Source: Dryas octopetala (Eukaryota; Streptophyta; Magnoliopsida; Rosales; Rosaceae). From it: a stretch of 64,000 bases of DNA. The notes below the pieces were generated by a model, which saw nothing but the letters and a program-made list of their open reading frames with translations, was not told the origin of the DNA and did no database searches. Both the position numbers and the translations under genes were made by a program. Below, piece by piece: positions 34,858 to 44,590 of this stretch; position 1 is the first letter of the stretch, and every line of letters begins with the position of its first letter. Location of the stretch: NCBI GenBank assembly GCA_963921425.1, contig OY992839.1, forward strand, positions 9,341,409-9,405,408, read 5' to 3'.

Positions 34858-37800
34858 TGTTAAAGGAAAGAAATTGGTCAACTGTTGTGATTACCTCAAT
34901 CTTAGTAATTAACTAAGATTACGGTAATTACAGCTATTGTGATTTACATACTTAGAATAGAACTTTCATTCTCATTTTTGTATAAATCTTGTACATTACA
35001 ATGATCTCAAGCATCAATACAATATACAGCTTTTCACATTCTTTCATGGTATCAGAGCACCAACATAGGTGACTCTGTCCAGCACGTCTTCCGCTACCAA
35101 AAACAAATACACAAACAACCAACCTACACAGATCAACATGGGTGATGAAAAAACATCCGGATCTGAAATCAACGCATCTGATCCACTTACCCTACACCAT
35201 TCCGACTCACCCGGCCTGATTCTGGTTTCCAAACCTCTCGAAGGCCATGACTATGGTCAATGGAGTCGCTCGATGCGAATTGCCTTGAGCGCTAAAAACA
35301 AACTGGGATTCATTGACGGGACTATCAAAACCCCAGCAACAACTGATGCCAAATTCTCCATTTGGCAGAGATGCAACGATATGGTGCTCTCCTGGATTTT
35401 GCACTCGCTACATCCCGACATCGCAAGCAGTGTGCTTTACTGCACCAGCGCATCCATGGTGTGGAATGATCTTAAAGATCGGTTCTCACAAAGCAACGAC
35501 TCCCGGATTTACCAAATCCGTCAAGAAATTGCCGAACATCGACAAGGCCATCTCTCGGTTTCAGAGTATTACACCAAACTCAAGGCCTTATGGGATGAAT
35601 TGGATTCATATCATGAACCCATCATCTGCACTTGCGAAGGTTCCACAACACGTGCTTCCAGAGAAGAGAAGGAGAGAGTCATGCAATTTTTAATGGGTCT
35701 GAACGAACCTTATTCAACTGTGCGTGGGTCAATTCTGATGATGTCGCCGATCCCCGACACACGTCGTGTCCATGGCTTGATCCTCCAACACGAAAGGCAG
35801 CTGGACGTGGCAAATCGACAGATCGGATCCCATGCCATGCAAATCATACGTTCTGCGAACACCAAGGGCGGCACCAACCCAGGCAACACAGCAGCAGCGG
35901 CGAAATCCTCAGGTGCCGGGGACGGAAAACACAGCTCCAACTTCAGGAAGTCTCTGAAATGTTCTTATTGTGATGGAGACACCCACACAATTGACAAATG
36001 TTTTTTTCTTAATGGATTTCCTGTGGGCCACAAACTCCATGGGAAGAATGTCAAGCCCAAAAACAAACGGGCTGCTTACACTGTCGAAAAGGATCCACCC
36101 CCAGGGCCCCACGTCACATCCAATGACAGTCCCACTTTCACTACCGAAGAATACAACCAACTGATTGCTCTTTTACACAATCGACCTGGTAATCCTCATT
36201 TTGCAAATGCAACAGGTATTGTTACATCCACCTGCAATCTTTCACAGCATGACCCACATTCACATTTCTATTGGATCATGGACAGTGGAGCATCAGATCA
36301 TGTTTCATGTTTTGCACCTACACACAACACAATCCATACTCAACATGATTTTGTTGGTTTACCTAATGGAGGGAAAGCAGCCATTAAAACTATTGGATCC
36401 ATTAAAGTGTCTGAAACCTTAACTCTAGATGGTGTTCTTCATGTCCCACAATTCAATGTGAACTTGTTGTCTGTGAGCAAATTGACAAGAGGATTGCAGT
36501 GTATGGTGACTTTCTTTGATAAATTTTGTGTTGTGCAGGACGTGAATACGAGGAGGACGATTGGCCTGGGCAAGCAATTTAATGGGCTCTACTACCTCAA
36601 AGCCACCCAAAACCCACATCTAGCTCATCATGTTCACCACACCTCTCATCTTTGGCATCAACGTCTGGGACACCCATCCAACGCCCCTACTCAATTTCTT
36701 TCAAATAAATTTCCAGAAATTATCTGTGATAACAATCATGTTTGTGACATTTGTCCTTTAGCAAAGCAAACTCGCTTATCTTTTTCTCCATCTACTTCAA
36801 TGTCTTCTCATGCACCTTTTGATTTAATTCATTGTGATATTTGGGGGCCACACAAAATTCACACTCATACTGGTGCACGATATTTTTTAACTATTGTGGA
36901 CGATTTTACCCGTTTTACATGGATCCATCTCTTAAATTTTAAATCAGACACACAAGGGGTGATCAAATCCTTTTTCTCTTGGGTCAAAACCCAATTCAAC
37001 CTTCATGTCAAAACCTTGCGTGCCGATAATGGAAGTGAATTTATTTCTCTTCAAACTTTTTTTCGAGCCACCGGTACCTCTTTCCAACACTCATGTCCAT
37101 ATACACCCCAACAAAATGGCATCGTTGAACGAAAACATCGCCATCTTTTAAATGTGGCTCGCGCACTCTGTTTTCAGGCCAACATTCCCTTGCGTTTTTG
37201 GGGAGAAAGCTTACACACTGCATGTTATCTCATCAATCGCCTTCCCACACCATTGCTCAAACATAAATCTCCCTATGAACTTTTACACCACAAAACTCCC
37301 GATTATTCTCTTTTACGGGTTTTTGGTTGTCTGTGTTATGCCACCAATCTCCTTCCCAAACACAAGTTTGATGCACGGGCTCGTCGATGTGTTTTCTTTG
37401 GTTATCCACTTGGTCAAAAGGGTTATCGCCTTTATGATCTCAGCACACAAAAATTTTTTTCCTCTCGGGACGTGGTTTTTCACGAAACCATATTCCCTTT
37501 CACCACCTCACCACCCGAACATCAAGCTGACCCCCTTGTCCTTCCCACTCCAGCCCATGACCTCTTATCCCAGCCCCAGGCCCAAAACCCTTCTTTTTCA
37601 CATCCGGCCCATACCTCTCAGCCCCCGGCCCAAAACCCAACCCTCTCTCATTCCCCCTCTCAATCTCATACCCCAGCATCGCCCCCTGTTACCTCTCTTT
37701 CATCTCCCTCATCACCGCCGCCCACCCACACATCCTCTCCATCCTCCGATGCCCCGGCGTCACCCATCCCGTCCCTTCCGTCCACTCCACCACCTCTTTC

Positions 37801-39767
37801 CCCTTCTCCCATCGACGCCCATCCTATTCCCCCCGCCCCACCTCTGCGCAAATCAACCCGATCTGTCCAACCCCCTCCTCACTTCAAAGACTACCAAGCC
37901 CACCATGCTGCCCTGCTTGCTCCGGGAGTTTCCCCCATCACGTCCGGCACTCGCTACCCCATCACTCGGTATGTCACTCACTCCAATTTTTCTGAGCCTC
38001 ATCGTTTTTTTGTCAACAGTATCTCCCAATTGGTTGAACCTAACACTTATGAGGAAGCACGCCACAACCCCCACTGGGTTGAGGCTATGAACTCCGAAAT
38101 TGCAGCTCTGGAAGAAAACCACACTTGGTCCTTTGTTCCGTTACCTGCTGGTCATCGTCCAATTGGATGCAAATGGGTTTTCAAACTCAAGTACAATTCT
38201 GATGGTACCCTCGAGAGATACAAAGCTCGCTTGGTCGCCAAAGGATTCACCCAGCGTGAAGGCATCGATTATACTGAGACCTTCGCCCCTGTTGCTAAAC
38301 TTATCACTGTCCGTTGTCTCCTCACTGTTGCCTCTGTTCACAATTGGCCGCTTCATCAGATGGACGTGCACAACGCCTTTCTTCATGGTGACCTCCATGA
38401 AGAAGTCTACATGCTTCCACCGCCCGGTTATCAACGACAGGGGGAGCACACTGTGTGTCGTCTTCACAAATCCTTATATGGTCTTAAACAGGCGTCTCGA
38501 AGCTGGTTTCGTAAGTTTTCCTCTGCCATACAAAATATTGGTTTTTCTCAATCCAGAGCAGATTATTCTATGTTTACACAAAAGCATGGTAAATCCTTCA
38601 CTGTTATACTGTTATATGTTGATGATATGATAATCACTGGAAATGATGATGATGCCATACGAGACCTTAAACACTTCCTTGGCACTTGTTTCAAAATCAA
38701 AGATCTTGGACCTTTAAAGTATTTTCTTGGAGTTGAAATTGCACGGTCCAAGTCTGGGATTTCTTTTTGTCAACGGAAGTACACACTGGATATTTTGGAA
38801 GATGCCGGTTTACTTGGTGCTAAGCCTACAAAAATTCCTATGGAAGCCAATGTTGCACTCATGCCTACAGGAAGTGACCCTCTCAAGGATCCTACTCGCT
38901 ATCGCAGACTTGTTGGCAGGCTAATATATCTTACAATAACAAGACCAGAAATCACATATGCAGTGAATACACTAAGTCAATTTATGCATGAACCCCGAAT
39001 GCATCATTTTGAGACAGCACGTCGGCTCCTCCACTACCTCAAAGGAGCTCCTGGCCAAGGGTTATTATTCCCTTCACATGGGTCCCTCCACTTGACAGCT
39101 TACTGTGACGCGGATTGGGCACGGTGTCCTTTTACAAGGCGCTCAGTTACTGGGTACTGTATCTTCCTTGGCCAGTCACTCATATCATGGAAAAGCAAGA
39201 AGCAAGTCACTGTCTCAAGGTCATCTGCAGAAGCTGAGTACCGCTCTATGGCAGCTACCACTTGTGAACTCACTTGGTTGCGATATCTCTTACGGGACTT
39301 ACAAGTGGAACACAACCAACCAGCCACCTTACTCTGTGACAACAAAGCAGCACTCTACATTGCAGCCAACCCAGTGTATCATGAACGAACCAAGCACATT
39401 GAATTGGATTGCCATACCGTTCGTGAGAGAATTCAAAATGGGGAAATCAAGACAGTTCATGTGCAAACCAAACATCAAGTTGCAGATATTTTCACTAAGC
39501 CGCTACCTGCCCCCTTGTTCCAATCTCACCTTGGCAAGTTGGGTGTAATTGACATTCACACTCCAACTTGAGGGGGAGTGTTAAAGGAAAGAAATTGGTC
39601 AACTGTTGTGATTACCTCAATCTTAGTAATTAACTAAGATTACGGTAATTACAGCTATTGTGATTTACATACTTAGAATAGAACTTTCATTCTCATTTTT
39701 GTATAAATCTTGTACATTACAATGATCTCAAGCATCAATACAATATACAGCTTTTCACATTCTTTCA
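34858..39767 (+). mobile_element. Complete Ty1/copia element, matching LTRs
   Basis: LTRs 34858-35046 and 39579-39767 (189 bp each) look identical over their whole length, begin TGTT and end TTCA, and are flanked by a perfect GTATA duplication (34853-34857 and 39768-39772). The primer site TGGTATCAGAGC is at 35047-35058 and the purine tract TTGAGGGGGAG at 39568-39578. The single open frame is intact. Matching LTRs mean a very recent insertion. Domain order gag-PR-INT-RT-RH defines copia; the DADWARCPFTRRS RNase H motif suggests the Ale/Retrofit lineage. Confidence 0.95.
35138..39571 (+). CDS. Copia gag-pol polyprotein, intact, 1477 aa
   Basis: The frame is open from 35069 but the first ATG is at 35138 (MGDEKTS). 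In order: gag N-terminal domain (WSRSMRIALSAKNKLGFIDG), zinc knuckle C-x2-C-x4-H-x4-C (CSYCDGDTHTIDKC), aspartic protease (MDSGASDH), gag-pre-integrase (LWHQRLGHP), integrase with its catalytic Asp, Asp and Glu (HCDIWGP, LRADNGSEF, NGIVERKHR), a Pro/Ser-rich linker of about 150 residues, RT with YVDDM, and RNase H (YCDADWA, SRSSAEAEYRSM). No stop or frameshift. The stop lies 7 bp before the 3' LTR. It supplies particles, processing, cDNA synthesis and integration for the element. Confidence 0.93.
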   Translation: MGDEKTSGSEINASDPLTLHHSDSPGLILVSKPLEGHDYGQWSRSMRIALSAKNKLGFIDGTIKTPATTDAKFSIWQRCNDMVLSWILHSLHPDIASSVLYCTSASMVWNDLKDRFSQSNDSRIYQIRQEIAEHRQGHLSVSEYYTKLKALWDELDSYHEPIICTCEGSTTRASREEKERVMQFLMGLNEPYSTVRGSILMMSPIPDTRRVHGLILQHERQLDVANRQIGSHAMQIIRSANTKGGTNPGNTAAAAKSSGAGDGKHSSNFRKSLKCSYCDGDTHTIDKCFFLNGFPVGHKLHGKNVKPKNKRAAYTVEKDPPPGPHVTSNDSPTFTTEEYNQLIALLHNRPGNPHFANATGIVTSTCNLSQHDPHSHFYWIMDSGASDHVSCFAPTHNTIHTQHDFVGLPNGGKAAIKTIGSIKVSETLTLDGVLHVPQFNVNLLSVSKLTRGLQCMVTFFDKFCVVQDVNTRRTIGLGKQFNGLYYLKATQNPHLAHHVHHTSHLWHQRLGHPSNAPTQFLSNKFPEIICDNNHVCDICPLAKQTRLSFSPSTSMSSHAPFDLIHCDIWGPHKIHTHTGARYFLTIVDDFTRFTWIHLLNFKSDTQGVIKSFFSWVKTQFNLHVKTLRADNGSEFISLQTFFRATGTSFQHSCPYTPQQNGIVERKHRHLLNVARALCFQANIPLRFWGESLHTACYLINRLPTPLLKHKSPYELLHHKTPDYSLLRVFGCLCYATNLLPKHKFDARARRCVFFGYPLGQKGYRLYDLSTQKFFSSRDVVFHETIFPFTTSPPEHQADPLVLPTPAHDLLSQPQAQNPSFSHPAHTSQPPAQNPTLSHSPSQSHTPASPPVTSLSSPSSPPPTHTSSPSSDAPASPIPSLPSTPPPLSPSPIDAHPIPPAPPLRKSTRSVQPPPHFKDYQAHHAALLAPGVSPITSGTRYPITRYVTHSNFSEPHRFFVNSISQLVEPNTYEEARHNPHWVEAMNSEIAALEENHTWSFVPLPAGHRPIGCKWVFKLKYNSDGTLERYKARLVAKGFTQREGIDYTETFAPVAKLITVRCLLTVASVHNWPLHQMDVHNAFLHGDLHEEVYMLPPPGYQRQGEHTVCRLHKSLYGLKQASRSWFRKFSSAIQNIGFSQSRADYSMFTQKHGKSFTVILLYVDDMIITGNDDDAIRDLKHFLGTCFKIKDLGPLKYFLGVEIARSKSGISFCQRKYTLDILEDAGLLGAKPTKIPMEANVALMPTGSDPLKDPTRYRRLVGRLIYLTITRPEITYAVNTLSQFMHEPRMHHFETARRLLHYLKGAPGQGLLFPSHGSLHLTAYCDADWARCPFTRRSVTGYCIFLGQSLISWKSKKQVTVSRSSAEAEYRSMAATTCELTWLRYLLRDLQVEHNQPATLLCDNKAALYIAANPVYHERTKHIELDCHTVRERIQNGEIKTVHVQTKHQVADIFTKPLPAPLFQSHLGKLGVIDIHTPT

Positions 39768-40157
39768 GTATAGCCTATAAAATTCATATGCGGACTATGT
39801 AGATGCAAGAATTTCTGTAATGGTCAATGTCATTATGGGCCTATTTGCAAGAAACATGTGATAAATATGTAAGGCCTATGAGTCATCTCATAAAAGGGAA
39901 TAAGGCATTAATACTGATTCATCCACAAACTTACAGATACGTGCATAAAACAAACAATCAAAAGAAAAAGAAGAATTAAATTTTATGGAAAAATATATGA
40001 ATGAGTTATAAAATAAGAAAATAAAAGAAATCCTTTTTGGCCACGACTAAAACAAAAAATTAGAAACACTTGTAAATAGTTTTAGTTATTGTGTATTATT
40101 TATCAATAGATAATGTTTATAAAGCTCATTGCAGGAATTAGAATGTTAAGAAAACTA

Positions 40158-40419
40158 AGGCTTTGTTTGGTGTCCTACTCAATTTATTTTTTCAAAAGTT
40201 AAGATTCTTTTTTTTTATTTTTAAATGTGAGTTTTTAAAATTTGAAAATAATTTTGGAATTTTTCAAATGATAGCAGCTAAGGAAGAATGAAGCGTAAAA
40301 AAAACTATATTTTATAATTTTTAAAAAGAGGTATGTTTTTGAAATTTTTTTGCAAACATGTTTTCTTGACTAAAACAAAAAAAAAGGGGTTTTTGAATAG
40401 GACATCAAACATGCTCTAA
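40158..40419. mobile_element. Small hAT-like MITE
   Basis: Left GGCTTTGTTTGGTGTCCTAC and right, inverted, GAGCATGTTTGATGTCCTAT are similar, each followed by TCAA and A/T runs. About 260 bp, non-coding. No target duplication is clear. Confidence 0.5.
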
Positions 40420-40826
40420 CGTTTTCAATTTATACTATTTGTTCACTCTATAAATAAGCCTTCAGACACTATTGACCGTCGGAACATTTCTGCACTACGT
40501 ATAATCGTATTTTTAAATTCTGAGACTCCAGATAAAAAAAAATAAAAAAAATTCTGAGATTTAAACTTTTTATTTTTTTGGTTTGAAAGGATGTATTGCT
40601 CTTGTTTCCTCTTGAGGCATTCCTGGGCAGAACATTTCAGGCAAATGAAGTGGAGGGAGAAATTGGGCTTTGCATGGTCTGAAATGAAGCCCAACCGATG
40701 GTACAGCCTCATAAACTGGCCCGGCCCAATATAATTTGTCTTAAATTGGCGAGGGCCATGTGATCTGTACCATTTGTACGTAGATGGCATTGCAAGCTTT
40801 TGTCCTCAATAAGCAGTAACAACCAG

Positions 40827-40827
40827 G

Positions 40828-40881
<54 letters not shown>
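40827..40881 (+). mobile_element. Poly(A)-only retroposed insertion with target duplication
   Basis: A run of 46 A (40833-40878) with six bases before (GTCTTT) and three after (GAG) sits between near-perfect 14-bp direct repeats, GCAGTAACAACCAG (40813-40826) and GCAGTTACAACCAG (40882-40895). This is what a LINE-type insertion truncated almost to its tail would leave. Confidence 0.6.
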
Positions 40882-40882
<1 letters not shown>

Positions 40883-41181
40883 CAGTTACAACCAGAGATT
40901 GAATAAACAAGTGATCCCAAAGCTTAAAGCAAGGTCTTATTGCTTCGCTGACCATATATTATGGAATTTAAAAGTTTAAACTGAAAATATAGAATTGTCC
41001 ACAATTCAAAAATGTTAGTTTTTTGATGATAGAGTTGTATTTGAAATTAATCACCTATTTAACCAATCAAGTTATATAGCTTAACTATAATTCAATTGAT
41101 TTATTAATCGTATCGTGTGTGAGTTCAGGTCTACACTAATGTATGTGGAATCCATTATTTGTGATGGATTGCACACCTGTA

Positions 41182-42880
41182 TAGGGGTTGGCCCAGCCTG
41201 GCCCAAATTTTTGGAGTTTGTGCCGAACTCGGACTTGAATTATAAGAGCCTAATAGGGCTTTTGGGCCGGGCCGGGCTGGGCTTGGGCTTTAATACACAA
41301 GCCCAAGGCCCGCCCATCGAGCGTTGGCTTTCAGGCTTGGAGGGTCGGGCCGGGCCAGGTTAGGCCCGAACAGGCGGCCCAAAACCTGTTTAGACACATA
41401 TATATCTTCAATAAAAAAAAATATAAGATTTTGGCTATGTTGTGATTTGAACATGAGACCTCACATAACAAGCTTCAACTCTCAACCAACTGAGCTAACT
41501 AGTTTATTTATCAAATTTGTAAATCATAACATATTTAATAGCTCTTTCGTTTATTTACTTAAATATATTATTAATATGCTTCTTAAGTTATTATAATATT
41601 ATTATGTTAGTAATAGTGTAATGTCATAAATAATAAACTTTTAAAATTATATAAAACATTACAACTATAATAAAACATAAATGTACATATGTTTTATTAC
41701 ATATTTTTATAAACAAACAATGCAATTGTGTTATCAACGATCCGAACCGTTCAAATTTTAGTTTCTCACTCAAAGATAATTCGTGCAAAAAATTAGCTCA
41801 ATCGGAGATGTAAAAGTGACATAACGGTGGTTGAATTAATGAACGATCGTGATTTTTCTAATGATGATCGAATGGGTAGATGAATTTCGATTTAGCCGAT
41901 TTTTTGTAAGGATGATCTTTGACTATGAACATAGAAAATGACGGGTCATATTGTTGAAATCACGTTGTGATCTTCATAATTATGGAAACAACAAGGTTTC
42001 AACAGAAAAGTTATTAGAATTATACTATTCAAGTGTATTTATATGTAGAAGCTCACATATCGATCGTGTTTTCAACGATCTGAATCGTTCAAACTTTAGT
42101 TCCCCACTCAAAGAGAATCCTTGCAAAAAATTAGCTTAATCAGAGATGTAAAAGTGACGTAACAGTGGTCGAGTTAATGATGATCGTGGTTTTTCTAATG
42201 ATAATCGAACATTCGAACGGGTAGATGAATTCCTATTTGGCCGATTTTTTGTAAGGATGATCTTTGACTATCAACATATAAAATGAACGATTCAGATCGT
42301 TGAATTAATGAACGATCGTGGTTTAATAACTTTAATTATAGTTGTATTATTAAAGTTTATTATAATAACTTTAATAACTATAGTTGTAAATTTATAATGT
42401 TGTATATAATTTTAAAAGTTTATTATTTATAGTATTAGTATTACACAGTTAACATTATTATTATTTACTAACATTATATGATTATAGTATTATATAATAA
42501 CTTAATAAGCATATTAATAATTGATTAAAGTATACAAACGAAAAACTTATTAAATCTTCTCTAATTCACCAATTAGACAAATAAACTAGTCAGCTCAATT
42601 GGTTGAGAGTTGAAGTTTGTTTTATGAGGTCTCATGTTCGATTCACAACATAGCCAAAATCTTATATTTTTTTATTAAAGATATATTGTGTGTAAATGGG
42701 CTTTGGGCCGGGCCTAAGCGGACCGGGCTTCGGGCGGCCCGTGGGCTTCAAAGGGATGGCCGAAGCCTAGCCCAATGACTATTCGGGTCTGGCCGGGCCA
42801 GCCCAAATTTCGGGCCAAATCGGGCTTCAGGCCCAATGGCCCGGGTGGGCTTTGGGGCTTGGGCTTTTTGGTAACCCCTA
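41182..42880. mobile_element. Non-autonomous hAT element with very long TIRs
   Basis: Ends TAGGGGTT and AACCCCTA are flanked by a perfect 8-bp duplication CACCTGTA (41174-41181 and 42881-42888), the hAT hallmark. The arms are inverted copies for roughly 500 bp each: GC-rich GGGCCGGGC-type outer parts, a tRNA-like segment, then AT-rich inner parts. The centre holds two diverged direct copies of a block of about 220 bp (about 41735-41950 and 42070-42290, 335 bp apart). No transposase frame is present. Confidence 0.85.
42590..42646 (+). other. tRNA-like A/B-box segment in hAT right arm
   Basis: CAGCTCAATTGGTTGAGAG (42591-42609) resembles a tRNA A box with D-loop, and CATGTTCGATTC (42633-42644) a B box with T-loop, about 35 bp apart. 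The mirror copy is in the left arm on the minus strand (A-like 41480-41497, B-like 41444-41452). The acceptor stem is not evident, so it is not called a tRNA gene. Confidence 0.45.
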
Positions 42881-43413
42881 CACCTGTATATATATCAGAA
42901 CGTGTGCGGTGTGCAATAAGCGCATATAAGAGAATATGGTTTATTTTAAGGGTCCAAAGAAGGGAGCAAAACTTTGTTGTGATAGACCAAACTAGTTCAC
43001 ATTTAAACTAAAAGGCTTGCAATTTTCAACCCAACAACGTGCTTATATATCTATAATTTGCAAGTAAATAGGTCAAGGTTACATTTGATTAGGAGCACTA
43101 GTACTCTAGAGCTAACCGATTAATAAGATTAAATGTGATAATCATTCTTTTGGACTCACTAAACAATGTGATATCACAATTTGAATAATTCGTTTTTTAG
43201 GTTCCTATTCAAAGATACACTTTACAAAAAATCAACTAAATTATAAATCATTTAATTATTTGATTGTAATCACAATAGTTTCAATGTTTTATTGGAAAAA
43301 TTGTATTCATTTATTTATTAAAGCACAATTAGCTTATTAATATTTGATGAAACTATTTCCAATTTAGTTGATTTTTTGAACGAATGATTTTTGAATAAGG
43401 ACCTATTAGATGA

Positions 43414-43721
43414 ACAATTTGAATGACAAGATCACATTGATCTTTGGGCCCAAAAGAGTAATTGACGTTATATACTAACCGGTTAATTCTAGAGCAATCT
43501 CACACATTTGATTAGAGGAAATTACAGATTTGGTCAACTTATTTTATACTTAGTTCAATTTTGGTCCACAATTTGGATTACAAGATCACATTGATCTTTG
43601 GGCCCAAAAGAGTAATTGACGTTATATACTAACCGATTAACTCTAGAGCGATCTTACACATTTGATTAGAGGAAATTACAGATTTGGTCCACTTATTTTA
43701 TACCTAGTTCAATTTTGGTTC
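43414..43721 (+). repeat. 154-bp tandem duplication including a MITE end
   Basis: 43414-43567 and 43568-43721 are direct copies differing at scattered positions (ACCGGTTAATTC against ACCGATTAACTC, for example). Each unit ends with the first 55 bp or so of the MITE that begins at 43669, so the duplication came after that insertion or was made by it. Confidence 0.75.
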
Positions 43722-44211
43722 ACGATTTTGTTTAAGTTCTGTTTTGGTCCATTAATTGTTTCGTTTATTCTAAAGGTCTAGATTTGTGACTTTAAATCCT
43801 TTGGATTTTTTTTTTAATTATAATTGAAGTATAAGTTATATTTCATTATTTCTTAGTCATAAAAACAAATTTGGAGTATTAGAATCTAAGAGAATTGAAA
43901 TTGGGTGAAGTTTGAAAAATTGGCAGTTTCGGGTATCTTACTTTGAGGTCAATTATCTTGAGTTTTAGAACTCCAATTTGAATTATCTTTATATGGTTGT
44001 AAAGAAGAAATGCATAGCTTTAAAATAAGTATATGCTTGCTGAATTTGGGTGAGATTTGATAGGGTAAAAGACATGCCAAATTTGAGAAAACAAAACTTG
44101 ACATTTATTGAACAAGTGAAATAATTAATGGACCAAAACATAACTTAAAAAAGATTGTGGACCAAAATTGAACTAGGTATAAAATAACTGAACTAAATTT
44201 GTAATTTCCTC
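43669..44211. mobile_element. Mutator-like MITE with about 110-bp TIRs
   Basis: The left GAGGAAATTACAGATTTGG arm and the inverted right GAGGAAATTACAAATTTAG arm match for roughly 110 bp. TTTGATTA lies at 43661-43668 and 44214-44221, with two or three extra bases on the right, giving an 8-9 bp target duplication typical of MULEs. The middle is AT-rich and non-coding. Confidence 0.7.
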
Positions 44212-44332
44212 CTTTTGATTATCTTTTTAATGTTAAACTCTAAACACTAAAGAACAAATCTTTTTATTTTTGCTTCCTACGCGGCTCTCACGCTTATACC
44301 CGTATTTTCTAAACAAACAAAGGATATTAGTT

Positions 44333-44590
44333 AAGCTCTCCAGCTACTCTGTTTTCCTCTTCAAGCTGGTTTAATACCTTTAAGTCACTATCAGTATTTT
44401 GCTTCCAAGCTTTGGTATGCAACCTCTGGATTTCTACCAAATGTTGACAGCACCACCTCCATCTAACAAACTGATGGTTTATTTTAAATTTTTTCCAGCC
44501 ATATAAAGCCATTAGACCTTGACAAGCTTTCATGCCTCACCCAACAAACTTGCCATTGCATACTCATAAATTCATAATTGGCTGCAAAAG
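44333..44590 (+). promoter_or_regulatory. Laccase promoter
   Basis: A TATA box (CATATAAAGCC, TATAAA at 44502-44507) lies 84 bp before the ATG. The region is the inverted copy of 16285-16497 and carries CACCACCTCCATC, close to but not matching the AC-rich elements of lignin-gene promoters. About 55 bp here are absent from the other copy. Confidence 0.55.

Larger units (their letters stand above)
39773..41181. other. Intergenic with MITE and poly(A) insertion
   Basis: Contains the MITE at 40158-40419 and the poly(A) insertion at 40827-40881; otherwise AT-rich with no gene recognised. Confidence 0.45.

Noticed and set aside
37152-38090. 312-codon Pro/His-rich open frame
   Set aside because: It is another reading frame of the intact copia polyprotein over the integrase end and Pro-rich linker.
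42590-42646. A functional tRNA gene in the hAT arm
   Set aside because: A-box and B-box-like parts exist, but I could not find a paired acceptor stem; the mirror copy in the other arm shows it is part of the transposon.
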